Below the pieces are notes generated by a model. The model did no database searches, was not told the DNA's origin, and saw only the letters and a program-made list of their open reading frames with translations. A stretch of DNA of 64,000 nucleotides from Flavobacteriaceae bacterium (lineage in GTDB: Bacteria; Bacteroidota; Bacteroidia; Flavobacteriales; Flavobacteriaceae): NCBI GenBank assembly GCA_024743095.1, contig JANSXF010000008.1, positions 26,002 to 90,001 of the forward strand. The letters run 5' to 3'. The stretch's first letter is position 1; each line of letters begins with the position of its first letter. The translations under genes and the position numbers were made by a program. Below, in pieces: positions 1 through 8,271 of this stretch.

Positions 1-1
1 G

Positions 2-2572
2 AAGGAATTTCAGGTAATCCGTTTGATTGATGGTTACCGTTCCCGTGGACATCTATTTACCGAAACCAATCCAGTAAGGGAACGGAGAAAGTACGTCCCT
101 ACGTTGGATATCGATAACTTTGGTCTGAATCAAGAAGATCTGGATACCACTTTTGATGCAGGGAAGATATTGGGTATCGGACCGGCATCACTAAAAGAGA
201 TTATCCGTCATTTAGAGAGCATTTATTGTGATGCGATTGGTGTTGAATACATGTATATCCGAACGCCGGAACGTATCCAATGGATTCAGGATTGGCTCAA
301 TAAAAACGACAATCATCCCAATTATTCGGCAGAAGAGAAGAAGAATATCCTGAGAAAGTTGAACGAGGCCGTTTCCTTCGAGAGCTTCCTACATACCAAA
401 TATGTGGGGCAAAAACGATTTTCCCTCGAAGGTGGTGAATCCTTGATTCCTGCTTTGGACGTAATTGTTGAAAAAGCTGCGGACAAAGGGGTGAAGCAAT
501 TTGTAGTGGGTATGGCCCACCGAGGACGCTTGAATGTACTGACCAATATTTTTGGGAAATCGCCGAAGGATATCTTTAGCGAGTTTGACGGGAAGGACTA
601 TGAAGAAACCATTTTTGATGGGGATGTAAAATATCATTTGGGATGGACGTCGAAACGTGAGACCGATTCAGGGAAAATGGTCAATATGAACATTGCACCG
701 AACCCATCTCACTTAGAGACCGTAAACTCCATCGTCGAAGGGATTTCCAGGGCAAAGCAAGATCGTGACCATAGTGAGGAAATATCTGAGGTGTTGCCGA
801 TTTTGATTCATGGTGATGCCGCTTTTGCAGCGCAGGGAGTCGTTTACGAAACAATTCAAATGGCCCGTTTGGATGGGTATACCACAGGAGGGACCATTCA
901 TATTGTAGTGAACAACCAGATTGGATTTACCACTAACTATTTGGATGCAAGGTCATCCACCTATTGTACCGATGTCGGTAAAGTGACCCTTTCCCCGGTA
1001 CTTCACGTAAATGCAGATGATGCCGAGGCCGTGGTGCATGCAACAACCTTTGCCCTGGAATATAGAATGCGTTACAAGCGCGATATATTCTTGGATTTAT
1101 TGGGATACAGAAAATATGGGCATAACGAGGGGGACGAGCCTAAGTTTACCCAGCCATTGTTGTACAAATCCATATCAAAACATAAAAACCCAAGGGATAT
1201 TTACGCTGAGAAATTGATTGCCGAAGGGGTTATCGATGAGAACTACGTAAAAGAACTTGAGGAAAAATATAAAAGCGATCTTGAGGAAAACCTTTTGGAT
1301 TCCAGAAAAATCGAGAAGACCAGAATAACCCCTTTCATGCAAGATGAATGGGAAGGGTTTGAGCAAGTTACCGAAGAGGTGATGCTCAAGCCTATGGACA
1401 CTACCTATGACCTTAAAAAGTTGGATGAGATTGCCAAGAGCATTACCAAATTGCCAGAGGACAAAAAGTTCTTGAGGAAATTGGTGAAGTTGGTGGATGG
1501 TCGCCATGCCATGTATTTTGAGGATAACAAACTCGATTGGGCCATGGGAGAATTATTGGCCTATGGATCATTGATCGAGGAGGGTTACGATGTTAGGATG
1601 ACCGGTCAAGATGTGGAAAGAGGGACCTTCTCGCACAGGCATGCGGTCATCAAAACCGAGATGCATGAAGAAGAGGTAGTGCTGTTGAACGAAATGGGCG
1701 ATAACCAAAATGGTAAGTTCCATATCTACAACTCATTGCTTTCCGAATACGCTGTAATGGGCTTTGATTATGGCTATGCCATGGCAAGTCCTAAGACATT
1801 GACCATATGGGAGGCACAGTTTGGGGATTTCAGTAACGGGGCCCAGATCATTATAGATCAATATTTGTCATCGGCAGAGGACAAATGGAAGTTACAGAAC
1901 GGATTGGTCCTGCTGTTGCCACACGGTTATGAAGGTCAGGGTGCGGAGCACTCATCAGCACGTATGGAAAGATACCTGCAATTGTGTGCCAAGGACAATA
2001 TGTTCGTAGCGGACGTGACCACTCCTGCAAACCTCTTCCATTTGTTCCGTAGACAGATGAAGGCCAAGTTCCGTAAGCCTTTGGTGGTGTTTACCCCCAA
2101 GAGTTTGTTGAGGCACCCAAAAGTGGTGTCCACTAAAGAAGAAATGGCCAGCGGTAGTTTTCAAATGGTGATTGATGATGTCGATGCAAAAGCAACCAAA
2201 GTAAGAACATTGGTGTTCTGTACCGGTAAATTCTATTACGACCTTTTGGATAAACGTGAAGAGTTGGAGAGAGATGATGTAGCTTTGGTACGTGTGGAAC
2301 AATTGTTTCCATTGCCGACAGAAGAAATGCGGAGCATCATCAAAAAGTACAAGAACGCCGACGATATTGTTTGGGCACAGGAAGAACCGCGTAACATGGG
2401 GGCATGGAGCCATATGTTGATGCATTTGGACGAGGCCAAGCAGTTTAGGGTGGCTTCCCGTAGGTTTTATGGAGCCCCTGCGGCAGGTAGTGCGGTGCGC
2501 TCAAAAAGACGTCATGCCCAAGTATTGGACTACGTTTTTGACAAGAGTAAGGATAACATGCAAATAAGATAA
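2..2572 (+). CDS. sucA: 2-oxoglutarate dehydrogenase E1 component (5' end cut by window)
   Basis: Thiamine-diphosphate E1 subunit of the 2-oxoglutarate dehydrogenase complex. It decarboxylates 2-oxoglutarate and passes the succinyl group to the lipoyl arm of E2 (TCA cycle, cytoplasm). The frame is already open at base 2 and reads residues typical of the family before the first possible start, so the true start lies upstream and 856 codons are visible. Family landmarks are RGHLF near the left edge, HRGRLNVL (about 510-540), the cofactor-binding HGDAAFAAQG (about 807-836) and HNEGDEPKFTQP (about 1120-1155). The C-terminal transketolase-like half ends with VWAQEEPRNMGAW. The E2 gene follows after 22 bases, so the two are almost certainly one operon. 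Identity is very secure; only the N-terminus is missing. Confidence 0.97.
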   Translation, partial: KEFQVIRLIDGYRSRGHLFTETNPVRERRKYVPTLDIDNFGLNQEDLDTTFDAGKILGIGPASLKEIIRHLESIYCDAIGVEYMYIRTPERIQWIQDWLNKNDNHPNYSAEEKKNILRKLNEAVSFESFLHTKYVGQKRFSLEGGESLIPALDVIVEKAADKGVKQFVVGMAHRGRLNVLTNIFGKSPKDIFSEFDGKDYEETIFDGDVKYHLGWTSKRETDSGKMVNMNIAPNPSHLETVNSIVEGISRAKQDRDHSEEISEVLPILIHGDAAFAAQGVVYETIQMARLDGYTTGGTIHIVVNNQIGFTTNYLDARSSTYCTDVGKVTLSPVLHVNADDAEAVVHATTFALEYRMRYKRDIFLDLLGYRKYGHNEGDEPKFTQPLLYKSISKHKNPRDIYAEKLIAEGVIDENYVKELEEKYKSDLEENLLDSRKIEKTRITPFMQDEWEGFEQVTEEVMLKPMDTTYDLKKLDEIAKSITKLPEDKKFLRKLVKLVDGRHAMYFEDNKLDWAMGELLAYGSLIEEGYDVRMTGQDVERGTFSHRHAVIKTEMHEEEVVLLNEMGDNQNGKFHIYNSLLSEYAVMGFDYGYAMASPKTLTIWEAQFGDFSNGAQIIIDQYLSSAEDKWKLQNGLVLLLPHGYEGQGAEHSSARMERYLQLCAKDNMFVADVTTPANLFHLFRRQMKAKFRKPLVVFTPKSLLRHPKVVSTKEEMASGSFQMVIDDVDAKATKVRTLVFCTGKFYYDLLDKREELERDDVALVRVEQLFPLPTEEMRSIIKKYKNADDIVWAQEEPRNMGAWSHMLMHLDEAKQFRVASRRFYGAPAAGSAVRSKRRHAQVLDYVFDKSKDNMQIR

Positions 2573-2594
2573 TTCAAGTATAAACTATAACAGA

Positions 2595-3803
2595 ATGGTT
2601 TTAGAAATGAAAGTTCCCTCACCAGGGGAATCCATTACAGAGGTAGAAATCGCCGAGTGGTTGGTAGAGGATGGAGACTATGTGGAGAAGGACCAGGCCA
2701 TAGCCGAAGTAGATTCGGACAAGGCAACATTGGAGCTTCCTGCAGAGGAGAGCGGAATAATTACTCTTAAGGCCGAAGTAGGGGACGCCGTAGCTGTTGG
2801 CGAGGTGGTTTGCCTTATTGATACAAGTGCGGAAAAGCCTGAGGGTTCGCCATCAGGGTCGTCCGATAAAAAGGAGGAGCCCAAAAAAGAAGCACCAAAG
2901 AAGGAGGAGCCTAAAAAGGAAACCTATGCTTCAGGTACTCCATCGCCAGCAGCCAAGAAAATATTGGACGAAAAAAGAATTGATCCATCATCTGTACCAG
3001 GTAGTGGCAAAGATGGAAGGGTTACCAAGGATGATGCTGTAAAGGCTGTTCCGTCCATGGGAACCCCAACGGGCGGTAACCGAGGAGAGAGCCGTTCCAA
3101 ATTGTCCATGTTGAGAAGAAAAGTGGCTGAAAGGTTGGTTTCTGCCAAGAACGAGACTGCGATGTTGACCACCTTCAATGAAGTTGATATGTCCGCAATT
3201 TTCGAGTTGAGAAATCAATACAAGGAAGCGTTCAAAAACAAGCATGGTGTAAGTCTTGGATTTATGTCCTTCTTTACCAAGGCGGTAATCCGAGCCTTGG
3301 AAATGTATCCGGCGGTTAATTCCATGATTGATGGAAAGGAAATGATCACTTACGAATTCTGTGATATCAGCATTGCTGTGTCAGGACCTAAAGGTTTGAT
3401 GGTCCCAGTAATCAGAAATGCAGAAAACTTAACTTTCAGAGGAATTGAATCCGAGGTAAAACGTTTGGCCATCCGCGCTAGAGAAGGAGAGATCACTGTT
3501 GATGAAATGACCGGAGGTACCTTTACCATCACCAATGGAGGTGTGTTTGGTTCCATGTTGTCCACCCCTATTATCAACCCTCCCCAAAGTGGGATCCTGG
3601 GGATGCACAACATTGTGGAACGTGCCATTGTCAGGGATGGGGCCATTGCGATTGCGCCGGTAATGTATGTAGCGCTATCTTATGACCACCGAATTATTGA
3701 TGGAAAGGAATCCGTTGGATTCTTGGTCGCTGTTAAAGAAGCATTGGAAAGTCCAGAGGAATTGTTGATGGACGGCAACGTGAAAAAAGCGTTGGAATTA
3801 TAA
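2595..3803 (+). CDS. sucB: Dihydrolipoyllysine-residue succinyltransferase (E2 of 2-oxoglutarate dehydrogenase)
   Basis: E2 core enzyme that transfers succinyl from its lipoyl group to CoA. Three parts are visible in 402 residues: a lipoyl domain (about 1-75, lipoylated Lys43 in EVDSDKATLE), a Lys/Glu/Pro-rich hinge (about 80-110), a peripheral-subunit-binding domain (about 112-150, TPSPAAKKIL and GSGKDGRVTKDD), and a catalytic acyltransferase domain (about 165-402). The active-site His365 and Asp369 lie in SYDHRIIDGKE. The length and single lipoyl domain fit SucB rather than pyruvate dehydrogenase E2, and the E1 gene immediately upstream settles the assignment. A bidirectional terminator follows at 3846-3884. 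The E3 subunit gene is not in the window. Confidence 0.96.
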   Translation: MVLEMKVPSPGESITEVEIAEWLVEDGDYVEKDQAIAEVDSDKATLELPAEESGIITLKAEVGDAVAVGEVVCLIDTSAEKPEGSPSGSSDKKEEPKKEAPKKEEPKKETYASGTPSPAAKKILDEKRIDPSSVPGSGKDGRVTKDDAVKAVPSMGTPTGGNRGESRSKLSMLRRKVAERLVSAKNETAMLTTFNEVDMSAIFELRNQYKEAFKNKHGVSLGFMSFFTKAVIRALEMYPAVNSMIDGKEMITYEFCDISIAVSGPKGLMVPVIRNAENLTFRGIESEVKRLAIRAREGEITVDEMTGGTFTITNGGVFGSMLSTPIINPPQSGILGMHNIVERAIVRDGAIAIAPVMYVALSYDHRIIDGKESVGFLVAVKEALESPEELLMDGNVKKALEL

Positions 3804-3811
3804 AATAATGT

Positions 3812-3846
3812 GTGTCGAGAGGTTCTCGATTGCGCACGAACTGACA
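3812..3846. repeat. Degenerate REP-like palindrome
   Basis: Between the sucB stop and its terminator lies a segment reading tcgagaggttctcga followed by gcgcacgaactgac. It resembles, in decayed form, the tcgagcgcagtcga elements found at 23649, 25687 and 27003 in this window. The core is a near-palindrome. No coding function is seen. Confidence 0.4.
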
Positions 3847-3884
3847 AAAAATGCCTTTACTTTTTTAAGTAGAGGCATTTTTTA
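3846..3884. terminator. Bidirectional rho-independent terminator between sucB and the retropepsin-like gene
   Basis: Twelve-base arms at 3851-3862 (atgcctttactt) and 3867-3878 (aagtagaggcat) pair with one G-U and a four-base loop. An A run precedes and a T run follows, so the hairpin can act on both strands. The stop codon of the convergent minus-strand gene (3857-3859) lies inside the left arm. Confidence 0.85.
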
Positions 3885-4297
3885 TTGTAATCGATTACAG
3901 CGTTCCCTTTTTTAAGTACGTCTGCACCGATGATTCCATCGACTGGCAGCGCATTGTGTGCGGTCAACGCTTGGTTCACATGGGTAAGGTCAAAAAGTAC
4001 GACTTTCTGTTTTTTCTTTTTCCAGTCACCGATTTGAATTTTATTTTTGATGGAGATCAATGTTTCCATTTCCGTGGCACCCGCTCCGGCTGCTTTGATG
4101 TCCGTAGCTTCCGAGGCCATTCCGAAAAACTCGATTTTATCCATCCCAACGCAGGTGTTGGAGGCTCCCGTATCCAAAATAAACTTGCCCGTTATTCCGT
4201 TGATAGAGGCTGCAAGTTCAAAATGATTGGTTTCGGTAAATACTAAGGGTATAATGATGTAATCCTTGGATTTGAGAAATTTTTTAAGTGATGCCAT
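3857..4297 (-). CDS. Small retropepsin-like aspartic protease domain protein
   Basis: A 146-residue protein with the signature of clan AA (retropepsin-like) aspartic proteases. The motif GKFILDTGASNTCV places the catalytic Asp-Thr-Gly at 42-44, and a downstream hydrophobic-hydrophobic-Gly motif lies in VDGIIGADVL. One such half-enzyme would have to dimerise to form an active site, as retropepsins do. No signal peptide or membrane segment is visible, so a cytoplasmic location is expected, unlike the secreted aspartyl proteases of this group. The substrate is unknown. The start at 4297 is the only sensible ATG. It may also be a non-proteolytic relative, since the family includes such members. 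The gene is convergent with sucB and ends within the shared terminator. Confidence 0.75.
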   Translation of the reverse strand: MASLKKFLKSKDYIIIPLVFTETNHFELAASINGITGKFILDTGASNTCVGMDKIEFFGMASEATDIKAAGAGATEMETLISIKNKIQIGDWKKKKQKVVLFDLTHVNQALTAHNALPVDGIIGADVLKKGNAVIDYNKKCLYLKK

Positions 4298-4327
4298 ATG
4301 CGTTATTTGGACTTTGCCATCCTGAGT

Positions 4328-4360
4328 CTTCGACCATGCTCAAGATAAACTCCGTCGAAG
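4328..4360. repeat. Short inverted-repeat element
   Basis: Arms cttcgac (4328-4334) and gtcgaag (4354-4360) flank a spacer containing atgctcaagataaact. It resembles the intergenic palindromes common in Flavobacteriaceae and lies between two genes transcribed away from each other. Confidence 0.45.
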
Positions 4361-4388
4361 GATTAGGTGTATAATCAGGAACAAAGTT

Positions 4389-4418
4389 TTTGGGGCATCT
4401 AAGATAAGCCTATTTTTG
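4389..4418 (+). promoter_or_regulatory. Bacteroidota-type promoter for the lipoprotein-tatD-ansA operon
   Basis: TTTG at 4389-4392, an 18-base spacer, then TATTTTTG at 4411-4418 match the Bacteroidota housekeeping promoter pattern (TTTG, about 19, TAnnTTTG). The box ends only four bases before the ATG at 4423, so the transcript is predicted to begin at or next to the start codon. Confidence 0.65.
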
Positions 4419-4422
4419 TGGT

Positions 4423-5034
4423 ATGAAGACTTCCCGATTAACGAATATAATTATCCCGCTCCTTTTTTTTGGTATACTATGGGGTTGCGGCCCCGCTCCA
4501 AAAAAAGAGGATAAGAAGGCCTTGGTCCGCGAGTATTATCAGGCCATGAGCGATTCCGACTATGCAAAGGTGGTTGGTTTTTTCCAGGATAGCATTCGAT
4601 TTAACGAAATGGATTACAACCGAACCTTTTCCAAGTCCGCATATCGAGACTTGTTCGAATGGGATTCTGTGTTTCATCCCACATATCGAGTTTTAGAAAT
4701 CGAAGAAAAAGGGGATGAATTGCATGTGTCGGTTTCCAAGAAATGTGAGCGAATCAACTTTCTGCATGAAGGAGCGTTTTATACGAACGAAATTTTTAAA
4801 ATAAAGGAGGGTGCCATCCAACAAATCGATGTTGTGGAATATGTGGATTTCAAGGATTCTTTGTGGGCCGCCAAACGGGAAAATTTGATGTCTTGGATTG
4901 CAGAACATCATCCTGAATTGGATGGATTTATTTATGATCAAACCAAGGAGGGAGCGATAAAATTCAAAAAGGCCATAGATTTTTTCAAAAACAGAAGGGA
5001 TGCAATATCCGTTCAGGAAAATATTTCAAACTAA
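4423..5034 (+). CDS. Lipoprotein of unknown function, possibly SnoaL/NTF2-like
   Basis: A 203-residue protein with a lipoprotein signal: basic start MKTSR, hydrophobic stretch 7-20, and lipobox ILWGC with the lipidated Cys at 22. The mature part begins with a helix resembling the start of NTF2/SnoaL-like folds (VREYYQAMSDSDYAKVVGFF), followed by predicted strands. That fold assignment is an inference from pattern only, and no catalytic residues can be named. It overlaps tatD by one base (TAATG), indicating translational coupling, and ansA follows, so it heads a three-gene operon. The promoter box four bases before the ATG makes a leaderless mRNA likely. Confidence 0.7.
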   Translation: MKTSRLTNIIIPLLFFGILWGCGPAPKKEDKKALVREYYQAMSDSDYAKVVGFFQDSIRFNEMDYNRTFSKSAYRDLFEWDSVFHPTYRVLEIEEKGDELHVSVSKKCERINFLHEGAFYTNEIFKIKEGAIQQIDVVEYVDFKDSLWAAKRENLMSWIAEHHPELDGFIYDQTKEGAIKFKKAIDFFKNRRDAISVQENISN

Positions 5035-5801
5035 TGATTGTAACCGATACCCATGCCCATTTATATAGTGAAGCCTTTGATGAGGATAGAAGTGAAATGA
5101 TGCAACGAGCCCTTGATGCCGGGGTGGAGCGCTTTTTTATTCCTGCTATCGATTCGACCTACACACAATCCATGTTGGATTTGGAGTCCGATTACCCCGA
5201 TAATGTATTCTTGATGATGGGTCTGCATCCAACTCATGTCAAAGAAAACCATAAAGACGAGCTGGCCCATGTGGAAGAGTGGTTGGACAAGAAAAAATTC
5301 TACGCTGTTGGCGAAATAGGAGTGGACCTGTATTGGGACAAAACCTTTTTAAAGGAGCAGCAGGATGCCTTTGCATATCAGATTCGACTGGCCAAAAAGC
5401 ATCAGTTGCCCATTGTGATTCATTGTCGTGATGCCTTTGACGAGGTCTTCGAAGTATTGGAACAAGAAAAAGACGAGGAGCTCTTCGGGATTTTTCACTG
5501 TTTTACAGGGACTTTGGAACAGGCGAATCAGGCCATATCTTATAACATGAAGTTGGGCATTGGAGGAGTGGCTACGTTCAAAAATGGTAAAATAGACCAA
5601 TTTTTGAATGAAATCGACATCAAGCACATTGTACTGGAAACCGATGCCCCGTATTTGGCACCGACTCCCTATCGCGGAAAACGGAACGAGAGCTCTTATA
5701 TAATAAAGGTATTGGAAAAACTATCTTCCATATATAGTATGCCCGAGGATAAAATCGCGGCAATTACTACTAAAAGCTCAAAAGCTATATTCGGGGTTTG
5801 A
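5034..5801 (+). CDS. tatD: TatD family metal-dependent hydrolase (DNase)
   Basis: A 255-residue TIM-barrel amidohydrolase-fold nuclease. The metal ligands expected for TatD are all visible: His7 and His9 in DTHAHL, Glu94 in GEIGVDLYW, His130 in IVIHCRDA, His155 in GIFHCFTG and Asp204 in LETDAPYLAP. TatD proteins act as 3'-5' exonucleases in DNA repair and DNA degradation; deacylase activity has been shown for some relatives. The start codon overlaps the stop of the upstream lipoprotein gene and ansA begins three bases after its stop, so the three are co-transcribed. Product family secure; exact substrate not determined. Confidence 0.93.
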   Translation: MIVTDTHAHLYSEAFDEDRSEMMQRALDAGVERFFIPAIDSTYTQSMLDLESDYPDNVFLMMGLHPTHVKENHKDELAHVEEWLDKKKFYAVGEIGVDLYWDKTFLKEQQDAFAYQIRLAKKHQLPIVIHCRDAFDEVFEVLEQEKDEELFGIFHCFTGTLEQANQAISYNMKLGIGGVATFKNGKIDQFLNEIDIKHIVLETDAPYLAPTPYRGKRNESSYIIKVLEKLSSIYSMPEDKIAAITTKSSKAIFGV

Positions 5802-5804
5802 CCT

Positions 5805-6836
5805 ATGAAAAACACCACCAACATACTATTGATTTATACCGGGGGTACCATCGGTATGGTAAAGGATTATAAAACAGGAGCGCTCAAAGCCTTCAATTTT
5901 GATGAACTTGTAAAAAATATACCGGAGCTAAAGCAATTGGATTGTAATCTAAGGGGTGTTTCTTTTGATGAACCCATCGATTCATCTAACATGAACCCCG
6001 GTTATTGGGCTCAAATTGCCTCCATAATTGAAGAGCATTATGAGGAAAATGATGGTTTTGTGGTGCTGCACGGTAGCGATACGATGAGTTATTCCGCTTC
6101 GGCATTGAGCTTTATGTTGGAAAACTTGGAGAAGCCCGTAATTTTTACGGGTTCCCAGTTGCCCATCGGAGATCTGCGCACGGATGCCAAGGAGAACCTG
6201 ATTACCTCCATAGAAATTGCCTCCCTTCGGAAAAAAGGGAGGCCCGTTTTACGCGAGGTCGGTCTATATTTCGAATATAAGCTCTATCGTGGCAATAGAA
6301 CCACCAAGATAAATGCGGAACACTTTGAGGCCTTCAATTCCTTAAACTATCCTCCTTTGGTGGAGTCCGGTGTCCATTTAAAGGTCCATGATAACTATTT
6401 GATAAAAAAAGTGACCAAAAACAAGTCGCTTCAGGTGCATAAAAAAATGGACGACCGCGTTGCGATTTTGAAGATTTTCCCCGGAATCAATCAAAATGTT
6501 CTGCAATCGGTGCTCAATATTCCCGATTTAAAGGCATTGATATTGGAAACCTACGGTGCGGGGAACGCTCCAATGGACGAATGGTTTTTGAATCCGATAA
6601 AAAAAGCCGTGGAAAACGGATTACACATAATTAACGTTACCCAATGCTCGGGAGGAAGTGTTTTTATGGGGCATTATCAAACGAGTGAAAAACTCAGGGA
6701 GATGCAACTGGTTAACGGAAAGGATATTACAACGGAGGCTGCCATAACAAAAGCGATGTACCTATTGGGGACGGGGGTTCCCGACAAATTGTTCAAGACA
6801 ATTTTTGAGACGCCCCTTCGTGGTGAGATGGTGTAA
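5805..6836 (+). CDS. ansA: Type I (cytoplasmic) L-asparaginase
   Basis: Hydrolyses L-asparagine to aspartate and ammonia. The 343-residue protein has both nucleophile-region motifs of bacterial asparaginases: YTGGTIG with Thr15 and HGSDTMSYSASALSF with Asp92-Thr93. The later LETYGAGNAP motif is also typical. There is no signal peptide, which fits the cytoplasmic type I form. It follows tatD by three bases. A second asparaginase-type enzyme, a periplasmic glycosylasparaginase, is encoded at 37.0-38.0 kb. Confidence 0.94.
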   Translation: MKNTTNILLIYTGGTIGMVKDYKTGALKAFNFDELVKNIPELKQLDCNLRGVSFDEPIDSSNMNPGYWAQIASIIEEHYEENDGFVVLHGSDTMSYSASALSFMLENLEKPVIFTGSQLPIGDLRTDAKENLITSIEIASLRKKGRPVLREVGLYFEYKLYRGNRTTKINAEHFEAFNSLNYPPLVESGVHLKVHDNYLIKKVTKNKSLQVHKKMDDRVAILKIFPGINQNVLQSVLNIPDLKALILETYGAGNAPMDEWFLNPIKKAVENGLHIINVTQCSGGSVFMGHYQTSEKLREMQLVNGKDITTEAAITKAMYLLGTGVPDKLFKTIFETPLRGEMV

Positions 6837-6902
6837 AATTAACGCGTCAAATTTCTATAACTAATAATTTTTTCGTTTATTGGTCGGCCTAAATGGAACA
6901 AT

Positions 6903-6990
6903 AGAGAGGTGGCCGAGTGGTCGAAGGCGCACGCCTGGAAAGTGTGTATACACCAAAAGTGTATCGAGGGTTCGAATCCCTTCCTCTCTG
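6903..6990 (+). tRNA. tRNA-Ser (anticodon GGA)
   Basis: An 88-base cloverleaf with a long variable arm typical of serine tRNAs. Acceptor arms AGAGAGG (6903-6909) and CCTCTCT (6983-6989) pair fully, with discriminator G6990. Anticodon stem CACGC/GTGTG encloses loop CTGGAAA, giving anticodon GGA at 6937-6939. The T arm reads GAGGG-TTCGAAT-CCCTT. The CCA tail is not encoded. exbB begins 77 bases downstream. Confidence 0.97.
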
Positions 6991-7067
6991 CTAGGTATTT
7001 TAATTTTTCAATTGTAAAATTTTTATATCTTTATATTATTAACTAACTAAATTTAAGTTTAAGTAAA

Positions 7068-7796
7068 ATGAAAAAAATATCCTTTACTCTGGCTGCTGCT
7101 GGAATGTTTGTGATGGGAACAACAACTGCATCTGCAGCAATGTTACAAGAAGAAGCTGAAGCCAGTGCTAGCTTCACCCAAGTATTGAAAGAACAATTTA
7201 TCCAAGGGGGGCCTGCTTTCATGGGGATTGTACTTCTTTGTTTGATCTTGGGATTGGCCGTTGCCATCGAAAGAATTATTTATTTGAATTTGGCAACTAC
7301 CAATTCTACCAAATTGAAGCAACAAGTTGAGGACGCTTTGGCTTCTGGTGGTGTTGAAGCGGCCAAAGAAGTTTGTAGAAACACAAAGGGACCTGTTGCC
7401 TCCATCTACTACCAAGGTTTGGATAGGGTTGATGAAGGACTTGAGTCTGCTGAAAAAGCTGTTGTGGCTTACGGTGGTGTGCAAATGGGACAATTGGAGA
7501 AAAACGTATCATGGTTGTCTTTGTTTATCGCTATTGCCCCTATGCTTGGGTTCATGGGTACGGTAATCGGTATGATCGCGGCCTTCCAAAAGATTGCAGC
7601 GGTTGGTAACTTGAGTGCATCTTTGATTGCAGGAGATATCCAGGTGGCGCTATTGACGACCGTATTCGGTTTGATCACAGCGATTATCCTTCAGATTTTC
7701 TACAACTACATTATTGCTAAAATCGATAGTATCGTAAACGATATGGAAGACAGCTCGATCGCTTTGATTGATATGTTGGCTGCCCACAAGAAATAA
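7068..7796 (+). CDS. exbB: ExbB/TolQ/MotA-family proton channel subunit
   Basis: A 242-residue inner-membrane protein that, with ExbD, converts proton-motive force into motion to energise outer-membrane machinery. It has a cleavable-looking leader (about 1-23, ending in ASAA) and three membrane segments (about 50-72, 148-170, 188-210). The family core APMLGFMGTVIGMIAAF lies in the second, and VALLTTVFGLITAIIL in the third. It is first in a tight same-strand run with a small membrane protein, two exbD genes and a porT-like gene. The upstream region is AT rich; TATCTTTA at 7026-7033 is one base away from a TAnnTTTG box, so the promoter is uncertain. Confidence 0.92.
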   Translation: MKKISFTLAAAGMFVMGTTTASAAMLQEEAEASASFTQVLKEQFIQGGPAFMGIVLLCLILGLAVAIERIIYLNLATTNSTKLKQQVEDALASGGVEAAKEVCRNTKGPVASIYYQGLDRVDEGLESAEKAVVAYGGVQMGQLEKNVSWLSLFIAIAPMLGFMGTVIGMIAAFQKIAAVGNLSASLIAGDIQVALLTTVFGLITAIILQIFYNYIIAKIDSIVNDMEDSSIALIDMLAAHKK

Positions 7797-7822
7797 TTAC
7801 GAATTAAAAACTATCGAGAATC

Positions 7823-8260
7823 ATGAATAAAATAGTAAAAATATTGCTCATCGTCATCGGATTGGTAGCAGCCGTACTTTGGTTCTCTCTTCCGTCTGCC
7901 GATGATCCAAATGCCATTAACAGTGGCGCGATGAACTTTATGTTCATTATTATGTATATCCTTTTGGCTATTGCTGTGATTACTTCAGTGGTATTCGGGT
8001 TGGCAAAATTGTTCACTACAAAAGGAAGTATCAAGAAAGCCCTGTTCGCCATTGGCGGGTTAGCTATCATCGTAGCTATATCTTATGGGATTTCTTCGGA
8101 CAATATGGCTGTGGTTGAAACAATGTCCGAAAGAGGTATTGAAACCACGGAAGGAACTGTGAAAAACATTGGAATGGGATTGAACGTATTCTTCATCCTG
8201 ACCCTTATTGCGGTAATTCTAATGATAGTACCAGGTTTGAAAAGAATGTTTGTTAAGTAA
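7823..8260 (+). CDS. Four-segment membrane protein of the exbBD cluster, unknown function
   Basis: A 145-residue integral membrane protein with four hydrophobic segments (about 5-21, 39-62, 73-91, 117-138) and a basic C-terminus (KRMFVK). It matches no enzyme family I recognise. It is 26 bases after exbB and 11 bases before the first exbD, so it is almost certainly co-expressed and may be an accessory subunit or assembly factor of the ExbB-ExbD motor. That role is inferred from position alone. Confidence 0.8.
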   Translation: MNKIVKILLIVIGLVAAVLWFSLPSADDPNAINSGAMNFMFIIMYILLAIAVITSVVFGLAKLFTTKGSIKKALFAIGGLAIIVAISYGISSDNMAVVETMSERGIETTEGTVKNIGMGLNVFFILTLIAVILMIVPGLKRMFVK

Positions 8261-8271
8261 AAAGTTGAATT

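Noticed and set aside
3956..4246. 96-codon plus-strand open frame opposite the retropepsin-like gene
   Set aside because: The minus-strand frame has a clear Asp-Thr-Gly active-site motif; this frame is its shadow.
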